From assembly GCA_026874595.1 (NCBI GenBank), contig CM049315.1, positions 68,831,916-68,895,915 on the forward strand: a DNA stretch of 64,000 nt. Reading direction: 5' to 3'. The DNA is from Sipunculus nudus. Its lineage: Eukaryota > Annelida > Sipuncula > Golfingiida > Sipunculidae. The translations under genes and the position numbers were made by a program. Below are positions 35,138-46,940 of the stretch, in pieces. How positions within the stretch are numbered: position 1 is the first letter of the stretch; each line of letters opens with the position of its first letter. The notes below the pieces were generated by a model that did not search any database, was not told where the DNA came from, and saw only the letters and a program-made list of their open reading frames with translations.

Positions 35138-35914
35138 TATAGATATATTTCATATCACAGTTTGCAAATGGTTGCCCAGTAGAAACCTGTGTTCTCTGGG
35201 TCTACCTATAATGTTCGTAATCTAATTGTCAGGTTGTCAGGAGCGAATTACTGCTGTCAATAATTATATGGGGAAAAAATTCCTTAGAAAGAAATCATCA
35301 TAGTTAAATAGTGAAAAAAATTCAAATATTGTGTAGAAAAAGAATAAAAAAGGACCAGTATACAACTAAAAAAACTTAATTTTGAAGCCATTTTTCTACA
35401 CTAAAGCTTTAAAGTCCGTTGAACTACTTTCCTGTTTTGCTTAAACTACTGGCATCAAAGCTTATAGGATTTATAGGAAAATAATTTTTTAATAGTGTAT
35501 TACAATTATATTGGTATTATAATTCTGGTATCACAGAATGTTAAAATATTTGAAATTGTCCTCATTCCTGCGGGGTGCTAATTTTTTTCCAGATATATCG
35601 CACTTTGAAATTCGGTTTGACAAAAAGAATCATTTAATTCCATTTCGTCTTTCTTCTCTTTAATTATTTCATTTGCATTTCATTATAATTTCCATTTTTG
35701 TTCTCTTTCTTCTGTCATTTTCTGTCTGCAAGATCTCCGAACTGACTGATTTTTCAAAAGCTTTTTGCACAATATGAATTCGCAATTGAAATAAGTTTGA
35801 CCTTATTCCCAATCTTGTACACACCATATCTGCTTCCCCCCGGGGGGGGGGGGACCTTATTTTGCCCCCTTGACGATTTTTTAGTTTACAGTTCTCGTTA
35901 CTATATAAATATAT

Positions 35915-36315
35915 TGTAACGGCGGACCGAACGTCTCTCTCGCTAGTGAAGCATGCTTTTCTAGCGAAGCGGTTGGTACGCCGGACTTGTGCGCCATCGA
36001 CATGGGTCCGAATCCCGGATCGGCCCGATATTTACCCCTTAAAATTTATTTTCGTAACAAAATGGAGGCTCGTCCAACGTGACGGTAAAACTTTGTGGCC
36101 AAGGGAATAAGCTCACCAAATTGTGACTCCTGGGAAATTTAGGCTGTTCTGATAGCAGAACGCTCTTAAGAGGGGGGTGTGTTACGGGGTGACATAAAAG
36201 CGGACCGAAGCTTGCTTTTCTAGCGAAGTGGTTGGTACGCCGAACTTGTGCGCCACCAACCTGGGTTCGAATCCCGGATCGGCCCAGAATTTTCCCCTGA
36301 ATAATTTGTCTTCGT

Positions 36316-36319
<4 letters not shown>
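35915..36319 (+). mobile_element. TRIM (miniature LTR retrotransposon) with tRNA-like LTRs
   Basis: About 405 bp in all. The left LTR (35915-36059) starts TGTAACGG and ends CGTAACA. The right LTR (36180-36319) starts TGTTACGG and ends CGTAACA. The internal part is only 120 bp. It starts with a primer-binding-site-like TGGAGGCTCGTCC (36063-36075, resembling the tRNA-Pro PBS) and ends with a polypurine tract AAGAGGGGGG (36168-36177). Flanks both read ATAT, compatible with a 4-bp target duplication. Each LTR carries a tRNA-like stretch with A box (TAGCGAAGTGGTTGGTACG) and B box (GGGTTCGAATCCC). No protein is encoded. It sits in intron 1 of discoidin copy A. Confidence 0.75.

Positions 36320-36358
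<39 letters not shown>
36320..36358. repeat. (TA)n microsatellite
   Basis: TA array directly abutting the TRIM and about 35 bp upstream of the copy A microexon. Confidence 0.95.
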
Positions 36359-36361
<3 letters not shown>

Positions 36362-37539
36362 TAACTCGTCTTTTAAATGTCCTCTCACTGCAGGTATCCA
36401 CAGGACCAAGAGCCGCTGGTATGTATATTGTGTAATATGTGATTTAATTAATTATATATGCTTAAATACGGTACGTTTACAGAAAAATTCTCGCCAGTCT
36501 GCAGCCTCATATAGGCATCTAAAAACATGGTAATTTTGTCCACACCTGACATGCTAGCTGGCTAAAAATAAAAGCACAATGTCGAGGATAAATCACGATG
36601 ATTCCAAAGACACTCGTTCTAGCGTGAAAGATTTCTTCTGTTTCAACTTTGTGCACCATGTTTTGAGTAACACATACATGTACCTATTCCTGTAGAGTCA
36701 TTTATTGTTAATCCTTACAGCAAGTGGCCTCTGTAAAACTTCTGTCTCGGCCCTGGGAGTCGGTGACCCCGGTATTATCCCCAACTCCGCCTTCAAAGCC
36801 ATCAGTGAATACAACAGTGACTGGGATGCCGCCAACGGGAGGATCTGTGAGGGTTGTAGAGGATGGTGCACCAGAGACGGTCGGCTCGCGATACCCGGTT
36901 AAGACTGGTGGCAAGTTGACCTGGGCCAACCCAGAGTAATTCAGAAGATAGCCATACAGGTAAAATAATCCACCAGGGTGTATATAATATATGCGGTTTA
37001 CCTGATGTCAAAATATTATTCTCATGTATCTTTATGACAATCTTTGGTACAGTAATCAGGGATGTTTATAGCGTTTTACTTCTTCTATTACTGACGCTCA
37101 CACCAAATTGTCCAGCCCTGGAAATACACAATTTTTGTTTGAACCGTCCGGATATAAATGAAAGTCGTGTATGGAGGGTTTCTTTTAAATATTATTGCAA
37201 AAATTCTAAGTTAATTAAACTTAACATTTATTACTAGCTTGCGACAGATGGTTTACCTGTATTTATAATTGTTTAATGTATACACTACAGGGTGTGGTCT
37301 TCTCTCTTCGTCGATTCTGGATCAGTCGTTTTAGTCTGGCTTATAGTGAAGATGGCATCAACTGGACTAGGTACAGAGTTGACGGACAGAAAAAGGTTAT
37401 GAGTTTTGTACAGTCTGTTAAACAGGAAACACATTACGCCATAAGCTTTCTGTCTTGAACTGTCGTTTTAATAATTGTTTGACAGAAATTATAATACACG
37501 TCCTAAATTTAAAGATTCTAATTAGTCATTCGAAGGAAC

Positions 37540-38030
37540 GAAAATTACCTTTTCTCAGGTTTAAAAGTATGGAATTTATTTTGTCACCAACAAGCTCAAA
37601 CTATTAATACCAGATAAGTTCAAAGAACTCTCTCACATATTTGACAAACGATCTGTAAGGGTGAAATTCACTGGAGGAGCGATTTCAATTTAATGCAACA
37701 ATTTTATTTTAAATCTCCGACTCTTGTATCATTTAAAACTAATTTAAAAACGTATCTCTTTCGGCAAGCTTTTGGTTATAAATGTGCGTATTTTTTTTTC
37801 TTATGTCAGGCACAGGGAGTAGATTTCCATGGAATTGTATGTGGGTATTTGTGTGTGTGTGTTTGTGAATTGCGCTGTGAGTCTGACCATCGGAGTATTG
37901 GCGCTTTATAAATACTATTATGTTATTATTATAATACTGTAAATACTATATATTAATACTATAAATACTATATATTACTATTATTATTCTTATTATTATT
38001 CTTATTATTACTATTATTATTAACTACTGA
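37540..38030 (+). mobile_element. LINE 3' end in intron 4 of copy A
   Basis: An open frame piece reads FKTNLKTYLFRQAF, the last conserved block of CR1/jockey-type polymerases. It is followed by the 3' UTR signature GCGCTGTGAGTCTGACC.. GCGCTTTATAAATACTATTA and an (ATT)n tail. The same tail occurs at 3490-3590. Confidence 0.75.
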
Positions 38031-38964
38031 AAGAGGTTTTAAAATACTTAGGATCCCGGTATTAACATTCATCCTGTGTGTAAACGTCCTAAAACCATGC
38101 AATGCCGATAATACAAGGGTCGAGGCCGTTTAAATTGGTCTGAAACCCTCAAGGATTGTACCGGCTGAAAAAAGGGGGGGGGGGGTAGTTCCGGACCCCC
38201 TGGACCCCCTTCGGTCCGATTCTGCTACTGACGAGGTATGCATATTTCCTTTTTTTAGGAACAGCTTCCTTGCCTTAAAACATACATTTATTTCATCTTT
38301 CATATCTTCCTTACACCAAATTATACTTCTCACAACAATAATATATGTAACCAATCAAGGATATTCAAAAATCTGAATGCCCCGCGTCCCATTACGGTTC
38401 GCAAATGTAACCATCATGACTGACCAGATCTTCAAGATAAACATACTAAGGTATGCATTTCTTGCCATGAGCACAGCGCCACAAACTAAGTGTTAAACAT
38501 TTGTACATATCTGAATGAGACAGTATTCCACTGAAAAATCTATATTTTAATTTAACTTTTAGAATAAAAACAAACAAAAAACAAATGAGCCAACATTCAT
38601 CATCTCATTTGATACATCCCCTTACCAAGACAAAAAACCCGGTTATCGGTATATTAGTTAGTGTCATATATCACAGGAAGCATGTATGTCAGCGACCGGT
38701 CATGAAAAATGGTGTGTGGAATATTTAGTCGGAGGATAAGTTTACTCAGTGCTTGTTTTTGTAAACTGTCACACTTTAATATAACATTAAACCTGGTTTT
38801 AGGTATTTGCTGGAAACGTTGACGCCACAAGCATTGTGACGGTTCCTCTGCCAGTTGCCCTGGAGACACATCATCTGCGCTTGTGGGTTGAGTCCTACCG
38901 TTGTACCGCATGTCTTGGTGTGATATGTGCACGTTTTGAGCTTTATGGTTGCCAACCCTTCTGA

Positions 38965-39521
38965 TCAAGAACCTCGCCGAGAACAAACGACATTTTCATA
39001 CCAATTTTGATCTAGTTTGGTCATATACCTATCGAGTCGTTGTGTGGACTTGCTATAATATAAACTAGTACACTTGTGTTAGATGCTATATTTCATAATA
39101 ATATATTCTAAATAACATGAAAAGTCGTCAAAAGATCCAATGCCCACCTTTGAGGATTTTGCGCATCAAATTTAGTATTTAATCCATTTACAAGGTATAG
39201 AATGAAAGGATTTAAGCATACATCATGTAATCTCAGCTCTTTACACTTTGCCTCTGAATGCTATTGTAGCTGTGGTAACATTTTATGGCTGTGTCCATTA
39301 CAATAATGACAGAACAACCCGATTTGCTTTGTACATACATCAGTTGTTATGATGCATGTTGTTTTGTGTATATATGTATTTCAAGGGGTCTGAGATTGAA
39401 CACACTTCAGTGATTGTCAAAGTACTGTAAAAAAAGAATCCCAACTTATATACATGGCGCAGTCGCTGAAGCACAATTTCCTGTCTATGTTATACATACC
39501 CACCCACAAACACCTACATCT

Positions 39522-39560
<39 letters not shown>

Positions 39561-42500
39561 GTCAGTAATAGTTGTTTCATTTATATCAACGTTGACACTG
39601 CAGGAACATTTTGATCAGTGATCCTATTTTATCGTATCGATCAATTATTATCACTATTATCAATTATTATTATAATTATTATCGTCATCTGCGCGTGTGA
39701 TTTTTATTATGATTATCATTTATAATAAATTTGGTCGGTCTGTATCGATCAATATATCGAGAAATTTCTCCTGTCAAATTAAAAAAAAAATGATTAATAA
39801 AATATATTCAGTTTGGTAAAATTCACAGAAACACGTCAAGATAGTATTCACTATTGTTACGCCATATGTAACGTACAGCCGATTACTTGACAGGATTGAG
39901 CGTGACATGTTTCAGTGAAAAGACCTGATCTCTCTCACTTGTATGCGTGTTGCCTGTGACTAAATGCTTTTTTGAAGGCCCTTCGTGCCAAATTTAGTCT
40001 TTCTTTGCTTGAAATGAAATAGTGAAAAAGATTTTTTTTATCTTATTCCTATTATAATATTATGAAAAAATACCTAATAAATTTAAATTTAAATATTTTC
40101 CAAACCCTACTGAAATCATATATATGTAGACATATTACGATTTCTAAGAGTTTTTTGGGTTAACTCTTTCAGATTTAACTTTTTCGAATTAAGGTGAGAT
40201 ATATATACTGTTCATCATCACCATCATCTTCTTTGGAATTTTTTGTGTTCAAATTGTAAGATTTATTTTTTTAATTGCAATCTGAGTATGAAAAAAAATA
40301 TTCAAACCAAGATATAAGGCTATTAAAATAACGATGTAGAAAACATGGAATCCGAATAAAAAAACATCATACGGCAAATATGATAAATAAAAAATCTGGT
40401 TTATAATATAATAATTGTTAATATTACATGCATGAGGATTTACTTTCACAGCTTATATTCTACTAAATCTCTGAGTTACCTGTATATATCCTACGAAAGC
40501 TCTATTAAATTATGACGGCACGCCTTCCGCATATAATATCTGACCGCTGTAACTATAACCCACTAACACAATATTAGAAGGCGACAATATTTACAATTTG
40601 GTAATATTCTGTATCACGCGATCTCAGCTTTTCATATACACAAGAGCACTAGATTTTATATGTAATGAGATCTCAAAGATGCACAGGGCCCCCCCCCCCT
40701 CTAAATTTAGTTTCTGCAATAAGGTCCTTATTTTTTCTTACACACCTACAATATTAACTAAATACCAACATTTACAGAATATATGGCAATTTTAGTGACA
40801 ATAACATAGTGGAAACATGGTAACACAGCGGACACATCAACCTTTCCACGAAGCAACTTATGAAGTTATGGATGCAGAACCCAACCAGGGGCGGATACAG
40901 GATTTTAGAATAGTAGGCGCCGAGGGGGATGGGAAATTCCCTCCCACGGTGTAGAAACATTTTGAAAATACAGGCTATAATGGCACAACATTAGGCAGTT
41001 TAAAAGGCATCATGATGCATGTCTACTAGGTTACCTTTCTGTACACTGAGTCACTGGTCTCTACTTCTGAAATCGCAAAAAGGTCGGTTATTGTATCTAA
41101 ATCCATATAACCTATAATAAATGGAACTTTAATGGTACAAGGAGCGGGTTACTGAAATCTACCAGTCATAATACAACCTGTACCGCCTTTAGCAGGAAGA
41201 ACTATGTCTATGCGACAACTGGGTTACCAAAATTATTTATTCTACTATGAAAAAATAACATAGCAGACATAGTAGACCTTTTCCCATATACCATGTTCCA
41301 TTGGATTCCTGGTAGGTTCATTTACCACCCACCAGACCTCAATAACTTTTACGAAAATTGAACTTTTCTAAAGTAATCTGTACAAGATAATTCCGGTTGC
41401 ATGATCTAACAACATCAGTGACTTTATGGACATTGAGTAAAAGTATGATCTTCTTTTCTTGTACAAGTCCCTGAGGAACTTCTGCATTCAGAACAAAAAT
41501 GTAGCTTCAACTTTTTTTCATAAATTCTTCAGGCGCCACCAGGTGACTATCCAAATGTAATATCAGGTATACTGGCAGGTTTCATGGAACTAAAACGTCA
41601 GGGTAACGTAGTGGACATTACCATGAAGGACAAAGAGTAAAACCCCTGTTATAAACATAATTTTCAGAGTTCATTGACTGCAAAAGGGTTGCTTTCACAG
41701 GGGGTACTGTAATCTTCCCAGGAAAGGGCAATACAATATTAAAACACAACTATTTTTCAATTTAGGGACCCCTGCAAATAATTTTGCGGTTGTCGGGACA
41801 GTAACTTATTGGATATTATAGAAGCATCATTCACATATCTTTGAGTCACTAAAATCTGAGAATGTCTGAGATGCACAACAAAACATCTCTATATTAACCA
41901 CTTTTCTCCAGCAGAGAGAATATAGGTATCTCTGAATTCATATAATAGGTCCAGGATGCAGTTTATTGAAAATGTTTATCATTTGTCTGAAATGATCCAT
42001 TTGATTTGCCTATGAAGAAAAACATGATTGATAGCTAGTTGAACTCAGGGGGAGGCACTAAAACATGTCTGCATAATCTTTCGGATTATTTTACCGGAGG
42101 GTCTGCATTGACATATGCATGAAAGTCATATTTTTATTGACGACCACAGCAGTCTGAAATTACATGCCTGCTATTCAGCATTAACTGTTGGCAAGGATTT
42201 TACATTTAGCCTCGATCTGAGTTAGGTAAAAAAAAATCTCGTAAATTCATGCATCATCCGAATTCCGAAGTCATAATAGCATTATTTTGACCATCTATAG
42301 CACCTATAGACATATTTTGTATTAGGACCTTAACCATACCCGCCTCCACATATCCCAAATAAACTCTTAAGTGGCCATCATTATAATTTTATTGAAAGTT
42401 ATCGTAGACAAGAAGACAAAACAGGTCGGATCTTGCCGTTTTGGCCTTTTAATTTGTCCTACTCAAAATGTCATCACTTCATTCCTGTCAGTCTTCACTT

Positions 42501-43560
42501 CCTTCTCTGAAATACTACAACAACGTTCGGGAACAATTCGTATTTTCACTCAAAGAGATTGAAAAAAAGTACACAGTTTGGCCGGTCTGCATCTAGGTCC
42601 GCATGTACATTGCGTCCTTTAAATAACAAAGGTATAGAAAAATCACTGATAGTGTTTTCTGAATGTACAGAATTCAGATTTTTTTCTGACAAAGTAGCAT
42701 ACTTTATGTCAAAAGGCCTTTCTTACCCCAACTCCTTGCTTTGCTTTTTTGAGCATTGCAAGACACCGGGAATTCCCCTCTGAAAAGTCATTCAGACAGA
42801 ACCTTAACAATTTTTGAGCGTTCTGTGCTGGTCTCTTTTGTAAAGCTGTGTGGAAAAGCCTGTATTGCTGCCGTTAATTTTAAAGGACCCAAATGAGCTG
42901 TCCATACTGGTAATCGGATTGGACAATTGTGGAGGTAAACCTTGACCAGGGAAATGTAAGTTGGCCATAACGTATCAGAGGAAAGAACAATGACTAAAGG
43001 CCTGTGAACCAGATTGTCTCTATAAAACTGACGGTAACCAACTCTGAGAAGAATGATATGCTGAATATGTGGGTACCACTCTCAATGATGAACTCTTTAA
43101 ATATTTTGTGCTTTCTATAAATTGTTTGTTGATTGCCTGAGAAGACAATGCGCCCAGGACAGCCAAGGAAGGTTTGGAGAATTATGTGTAACAATGGTTA
43201 TGTTACAAGTGGCATGGCACTTATGTCGTGGTTCCTGAGAGTGAGGCAGAACTAGCACGGCACATATATGTTGAGTCGGCTCTGTTTTATGCCATCCCAG
43301 TTTAAGCATATAAAAGTGTAAACTTTCAGTAATTCAGTCATATAATTTTGCATCACAGAACTAAACTTTATTGTGATTATCTGAGTCTAGTTAAACTTAG
43401 GGGAACCCTTGAGATTTCTTCTAAATGATGCATTCCTAGAATTTTTTTTTCATAAGAAAACGTGAATTTTCTTCTTTAACTAGAGCAGAGTTTCATTGTT
43501 TCTCTTCAGAGTAGAAAGGGTACACATTTCTTTGTTTATCTTAAGCATGAGCTATGGTAC
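38965..43560. other. no gene seen; intergenic between discoidin copies A and B
   Basis: About 4.6 kb with only short frames. It contains (CA)n at about 39521-39555, a poly-C run near 40690, and a GGGGCGGATACAGG-type repeat edge near 40889 that recurs in form near 6060. No domain recognised. Confidence 0.45.
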
Positions 43561-43659
43561 ATGTAGGCTGAAGAGTGCAATCCCTGGTGATGCCTGGTGT
43601 CGGAACTTACCGTTACGGTTAAGATATTGTTTAGACACGCTTTTTTAACGTGCTACTAA

Positions 43660-43660
<1 letters not shown>

Positions 43661-43702
<42 letters not shown>
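43661..43702. repeat. (TA)n microsatellite
   Basis: TA array of about 40 bp at the start of the B/C shared upstream block. Confidence 0.95.
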
Positions 43703-43704
<2 letters not shown>

Positions 43705-43739
43705 TATTATTTTTTGTTGTATATAACTAATCAATTTGT

Positions 43740-44355
43740 CTTTAGATTTACTTATGCTTTTGGTCTCAATGTATGTATAGGTGTCTGGTCATAAGGGTCC
43801 ATGCTGAGAGAATTCTGGGCAAGGTTCGACCTGGAGTCTGACCTTTTCACGCAAAGAATGAGACAGACAAAGTAGGGAGATAAAACAAAAGATCTCTTGG
43901 GAATGACTGACAGTTGAAATTGAATGTTATGTCCCCAATCCATTATAATTCAAAGAGATGACTTGGGGGCTGGCAAACGTGTCACATTTCGTCAAGCTTC
44001 AGCTGAATAGACAATGGCTTTATATTCAAAGATAGGACATACTGGACTGCCTTTAAACTCACTTAAGGACGATTTAAAGGCATTATTGACAATTTAAAGA
44101 ATTTACAATAGAGTAAATTTATAGCTCTCTAATGCTAATGTGCAGCATCAAAGGCTGAGAGGCGTGCGTTAGACGATATAAAACATTAAACTTTAAATTG
44201 ATTTTAGATATAGCATCCAGGGAAAACCAATCATGCTCGCATTGATAAATCAATAGTGAGGTACCGGTATAATGCAGAGTCAGTGAGAGACCCATCATGA
44301 ATGCCAGAGATCTGGATAGTGCAATACCATTGAAGAAATCAGTACAGTTTTTTTC
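43740..44355 (+). repeat. upstream block of copy B shared with copy C
   Basis: The stretch from about 43750 (TATGTATAGGTGTCTGGT; TTCTGGGCAAGGTTCGACCT) matches 51030-51660 upstream of copy C. B and C are therefore products of one duplication that included the 5' flank, distinct from copies A and D. Confidence 0.65.
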
Positions 44356-44924
44356 ATGAGGCCTGAATTAGCGAGCCTTGGTCAACTGGTCGTCTTATTT
44401 TTTATTCTATGTATCAATATATTTATCGGCTGTCTCGCCCACATCTCCAGATAAAACTTTAGAAGTGAATTATTAATCTCAATTCTATGACTGTGTTCAC
44501 AACGGAAGGAAACAAAATCACGTGTTTGGCTGCTTGCGGCGATCAGGAGAAGCGTCCCATCAGCATTCAAACACCTGCAAACTTTATCAGAGTGTATCCG
44601 TGAACCCAGATGATGGAGCGATGAGAATATATATCAAAGCATGTGGGTGTTTGTGTGTGTGCCTATACAGGACGGAATCAGTAATTGTTTGAGAGTACAA
44701 TGGATAAACGGATTGTGGAAATGGATAATTGTGTCCGCCAATACAGAATTTTGCGGATAATATGTTTTCAGTCGGACGCCGCCGCCGCCGCCTCCGTAAC
44801 CACTGAGCAGAATTCTTTAAAATTCGGAATTATGATCAAGTCACATGTGAACTGCTGCGCCCTCATTTTTGGTTGACCCTCCGACCTTTCCTCTCTGCAC
44901 AGCGTTCATTTGTGCTTCTTTTTC

Positions 44925-45470
44925 CACACATAAACCAACATATCTCGAGAACTGTTTCACCGATCAGGCTAAAAATTTTGCACAAATGTAGCCCTTGGAT
45001 AGTTTTATAACATACACTTAAAATAGTGGCCCACCTGCAAGCATTTTTGCACAGTGTCCATCTGTTCATCTGCCTTCAGATAATATCACTCATATCTCTG
45101 CATTGGTTGGACTTATCCACCTGAAATTTTGTATGTGTATACATCCTGGATAGCTTTCTTGATTTTATGACGGGTGGCGCCACCTACATTCACGTTCTGA
45201 CTGCAGACATACAGGCTTATATTTTCGGACTAGTTTGACGTATCTTCATTAAATTTTGCGTGTGTTTAGATCTCACGTAGTTTTTATCATACACAAAAAC
45301 TGGTTGCGCCACCAGCAACCATTTTTCACAGCGTCCGTTTGTCTGCCTTTGGTTAAAATCACTCATCTCTGAAATATCGTAAAGGTATACATCTTGGATA
45401 GTTTCTCTTTCAAATAACAGGTGGCGCCACCTACAAGCATGTTTACGTGGCAGACATCCATGCTATTATG
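44925..45470. repeat. degenerate tandem repeat, units of about 130-150 bp
   Basis: Units start near 44939, 45091, 45220 and 45364. Common elements are ATCTCTG..TTGGAC, AAATTTTG(T/C)..GTGT..TA, CATCCTGGATAG(C/T)TT, and the palindromic GGTGGCGCCACCTAC (at about 45174 and 45420; degraded in the others). It occupies the place where exons 2-3 of copy B would be. Confidence 0.6.
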
Positions 45471-46369
45471 CAACACATCTCACTCTATTTCCTCTTGCAA
45501 CTCACTCCACCCGTCCTACTCGTATTCTAGTATACATATTGTAAACGTTTTTATTTCTGCACCACAGGGTCTAGCTTATTACAGATACCAGTACTGGTTG
45601 AACCGATTCAGCCTTGAATATTCTGAACACAAAATCGGGTGAACCACCTACACCACTGTTGGAATGAAAAAGGTAAGAACACCAGGTTGAATAAGCAGCA
45701 TGTTCTTAGAGATTTTTCTTCTTTTGAGAACATTTAGAAGTAAGCAATTTTATTTTAAATACTGACTATTCCTCGAGTTATTCATGAAAAGTAATTTGTT
45801 AAATACTTTCACTGACTGTGGGTACAATATATATTCCCCTTATGGTAACGACAAACCACTAAGTGATTAAGCTTGCTATACACGGTGGCGCGGGGGAAAT
45901 AGCGAATACACAATTAAATGCAACGAAGCTAATAGTCTGTCATGAGGCCTCCTGGCGAGAACAAAAGGCACCACAGGAATGCCGAAACATTATATGTTGG
46001 TTGTAGAGTAAATTAATCATCTTGAATTTTTTTTAAGTTAACATTAAAATGTAGGATAGAAGAGTACTTTATTTGCACTTATTGTTTTGAATTTGAAAAG
46101 TAAGATTGCATTGGTAATAAAAGTTTTGTGAATGACACTCACTAGTTCTTGAGATCGGCATAAATCTTTTTTTTTAGAACTGTAAGCAAAATGAATAGCA
46201 TCAATTCATGCAACTTTACTTGACATTTGTGTATCTCGTGGCTCATTATCTCTCTGCACCTAACCCGTGAAATATCTAGGTTTTAACGTAATATTGCAGG
46301 AGATACTGAAGAGCATGGTCAATTAATCACGCTACCATTCGATCAGGATTTATACAAAATGAAATTGTA

Positions 46370-46535
46370 CAGTAAAACCTCGAAATTACGTCAACCATTG
46401 GGACCTCGATAAAGTGGTCGCGTTTGGGAGGTGGCCGTCAAAGCGAGGACTTATATAAAAAGCAAACAGAAAATCTTGTTTCGGGAAAAGTGGTCGTTTT
46501 GGTCTCTAAAGCGAGGTGGTCGATAGGCGAATTAG
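46370..46535. mobile_element. pogo/Tigger-like terminal fragment
   Basis: Begins CAGTAAAACCTCGAAATTAC with internal GGTGGTCG/AAAGTGGTCG words as in the element at 34331-35137. The opposite terminus is missing, so it is a fragment. Confidence 0.6.
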
Positions 46536-46940
46536 TTTTTGCACCACTGTCACTGGTTCTGTTGCAATATCATCTATTCATTTGATCTATTCCTAAAATG
46601 ACATCAACTGTGGCTACCCTCTCCGTTTAGGTATTCCATGGTTTTGAGTAAACTTACGTCCAATCATAGTTCTCCACATATAAACCACAATCTGTCAGTA
46701 TATCCAACCCATATGAACCGAATATAGAAAATTACTACACCAAACAAGACTTACACAATAGGGACACCTTTGGCGCACAATGCAAAGCAGTTTAACAGAG
46801 CTACCGTCTTATACTGACTACGTAGTTTTATTAATCTTACGTCACTAATAACAGCGATTGCAGACTGAATCAATTATTATAATTATGCCATAGATAGAGA
46901 GAAGTACTAATAATCTGAATATCAAAATAACCCGGTCAGC

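Larger units (their letters stand above)
32763..38964 (+). pseudogene. PAN/apple-like plus F5/8C (discoidin) secreted protein, copy A
   Basis: Five exons: 32763-33038 (92 codons), 36394-36418 (25 nt), 36721-36959 (239 nt), 37291-37395 (105 nt) and 38803-38964. Exon 1 encodes a signal peptide (MCCHLLGLFLMLMG) and a PAN/apple-like Cys-rich module (motif WCSGGTYHLNSNICTLY). Exons 3-5 encode one F5/8 type C domain: NSAFKA, WDAANGR, WWQVDLGQPRVIQKIAIQ, YSEDGINWTRY, VFAGNVDATS and the final GC. Such domains bind sugars or phospholipids outside the cell. One codon in exon 3 (36900-36902) is TAA where copy D has a Lys codon, and the exon 4 donor is GTTATG, weaker than in the other copies. All other frames and splice phases are intact. 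Either a very young pseudogene, an allele, or a sequencing error. LINE, SINE, TRIM and MITE insertions fill introns 1 and 4. Confidence 0.75.
44356..46645 (+). pseudogene. PAN plus F5/8C protein, copy B, truncated pseudogene
   Basis: Exon 1 (44356-44639) starts with a signal peptide (LVVLFFILCINIFIGCLA). It then hits a TAA stop at 44452-44454 where copies C and D have GAA. It has a deletion of about 20 bp that removes the conserved WCSGG region. The splice donor reads GC instead of GT. The microexon and exon 3 are not found; the space holds a repeat array. Exon 4 (45568-45672, 105 nt) is recognisable (YWLNRFSLEYSE) with a TGA at 45640-45642. Exon 5 begins at 46631 after a good acceptor but matches only about 12-15 bases before unrelated sequence. 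This copy is dead. Confidence 0.8.

Noticed and set aside
35915-36319. Two functional tRNA genes
   Set aside because: A and B boxes are present but the acceptor stem does not pair cleanly and the sequences sit inside LTR-like repeats; treated as tRNA-derived.
36720-36939. Alternative frames across exon 3 of copy A (for example 36724-36939)
   Set aside because: Only the frame starting with the two bases completing the microexon codon gives the F5/8C domain; the others are shadows.
39521-39555. CRISPR-like or regulatory array
   Set aside because: Simple (CA)n microsatellite; no spacer structure, and the organism is eukaryotic.
44680-44876. Short open frame with GCC repeats (PLK/discoidin unrelated)
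   Set aside because: Short, no motif, lies inside the decayed copy B locus.
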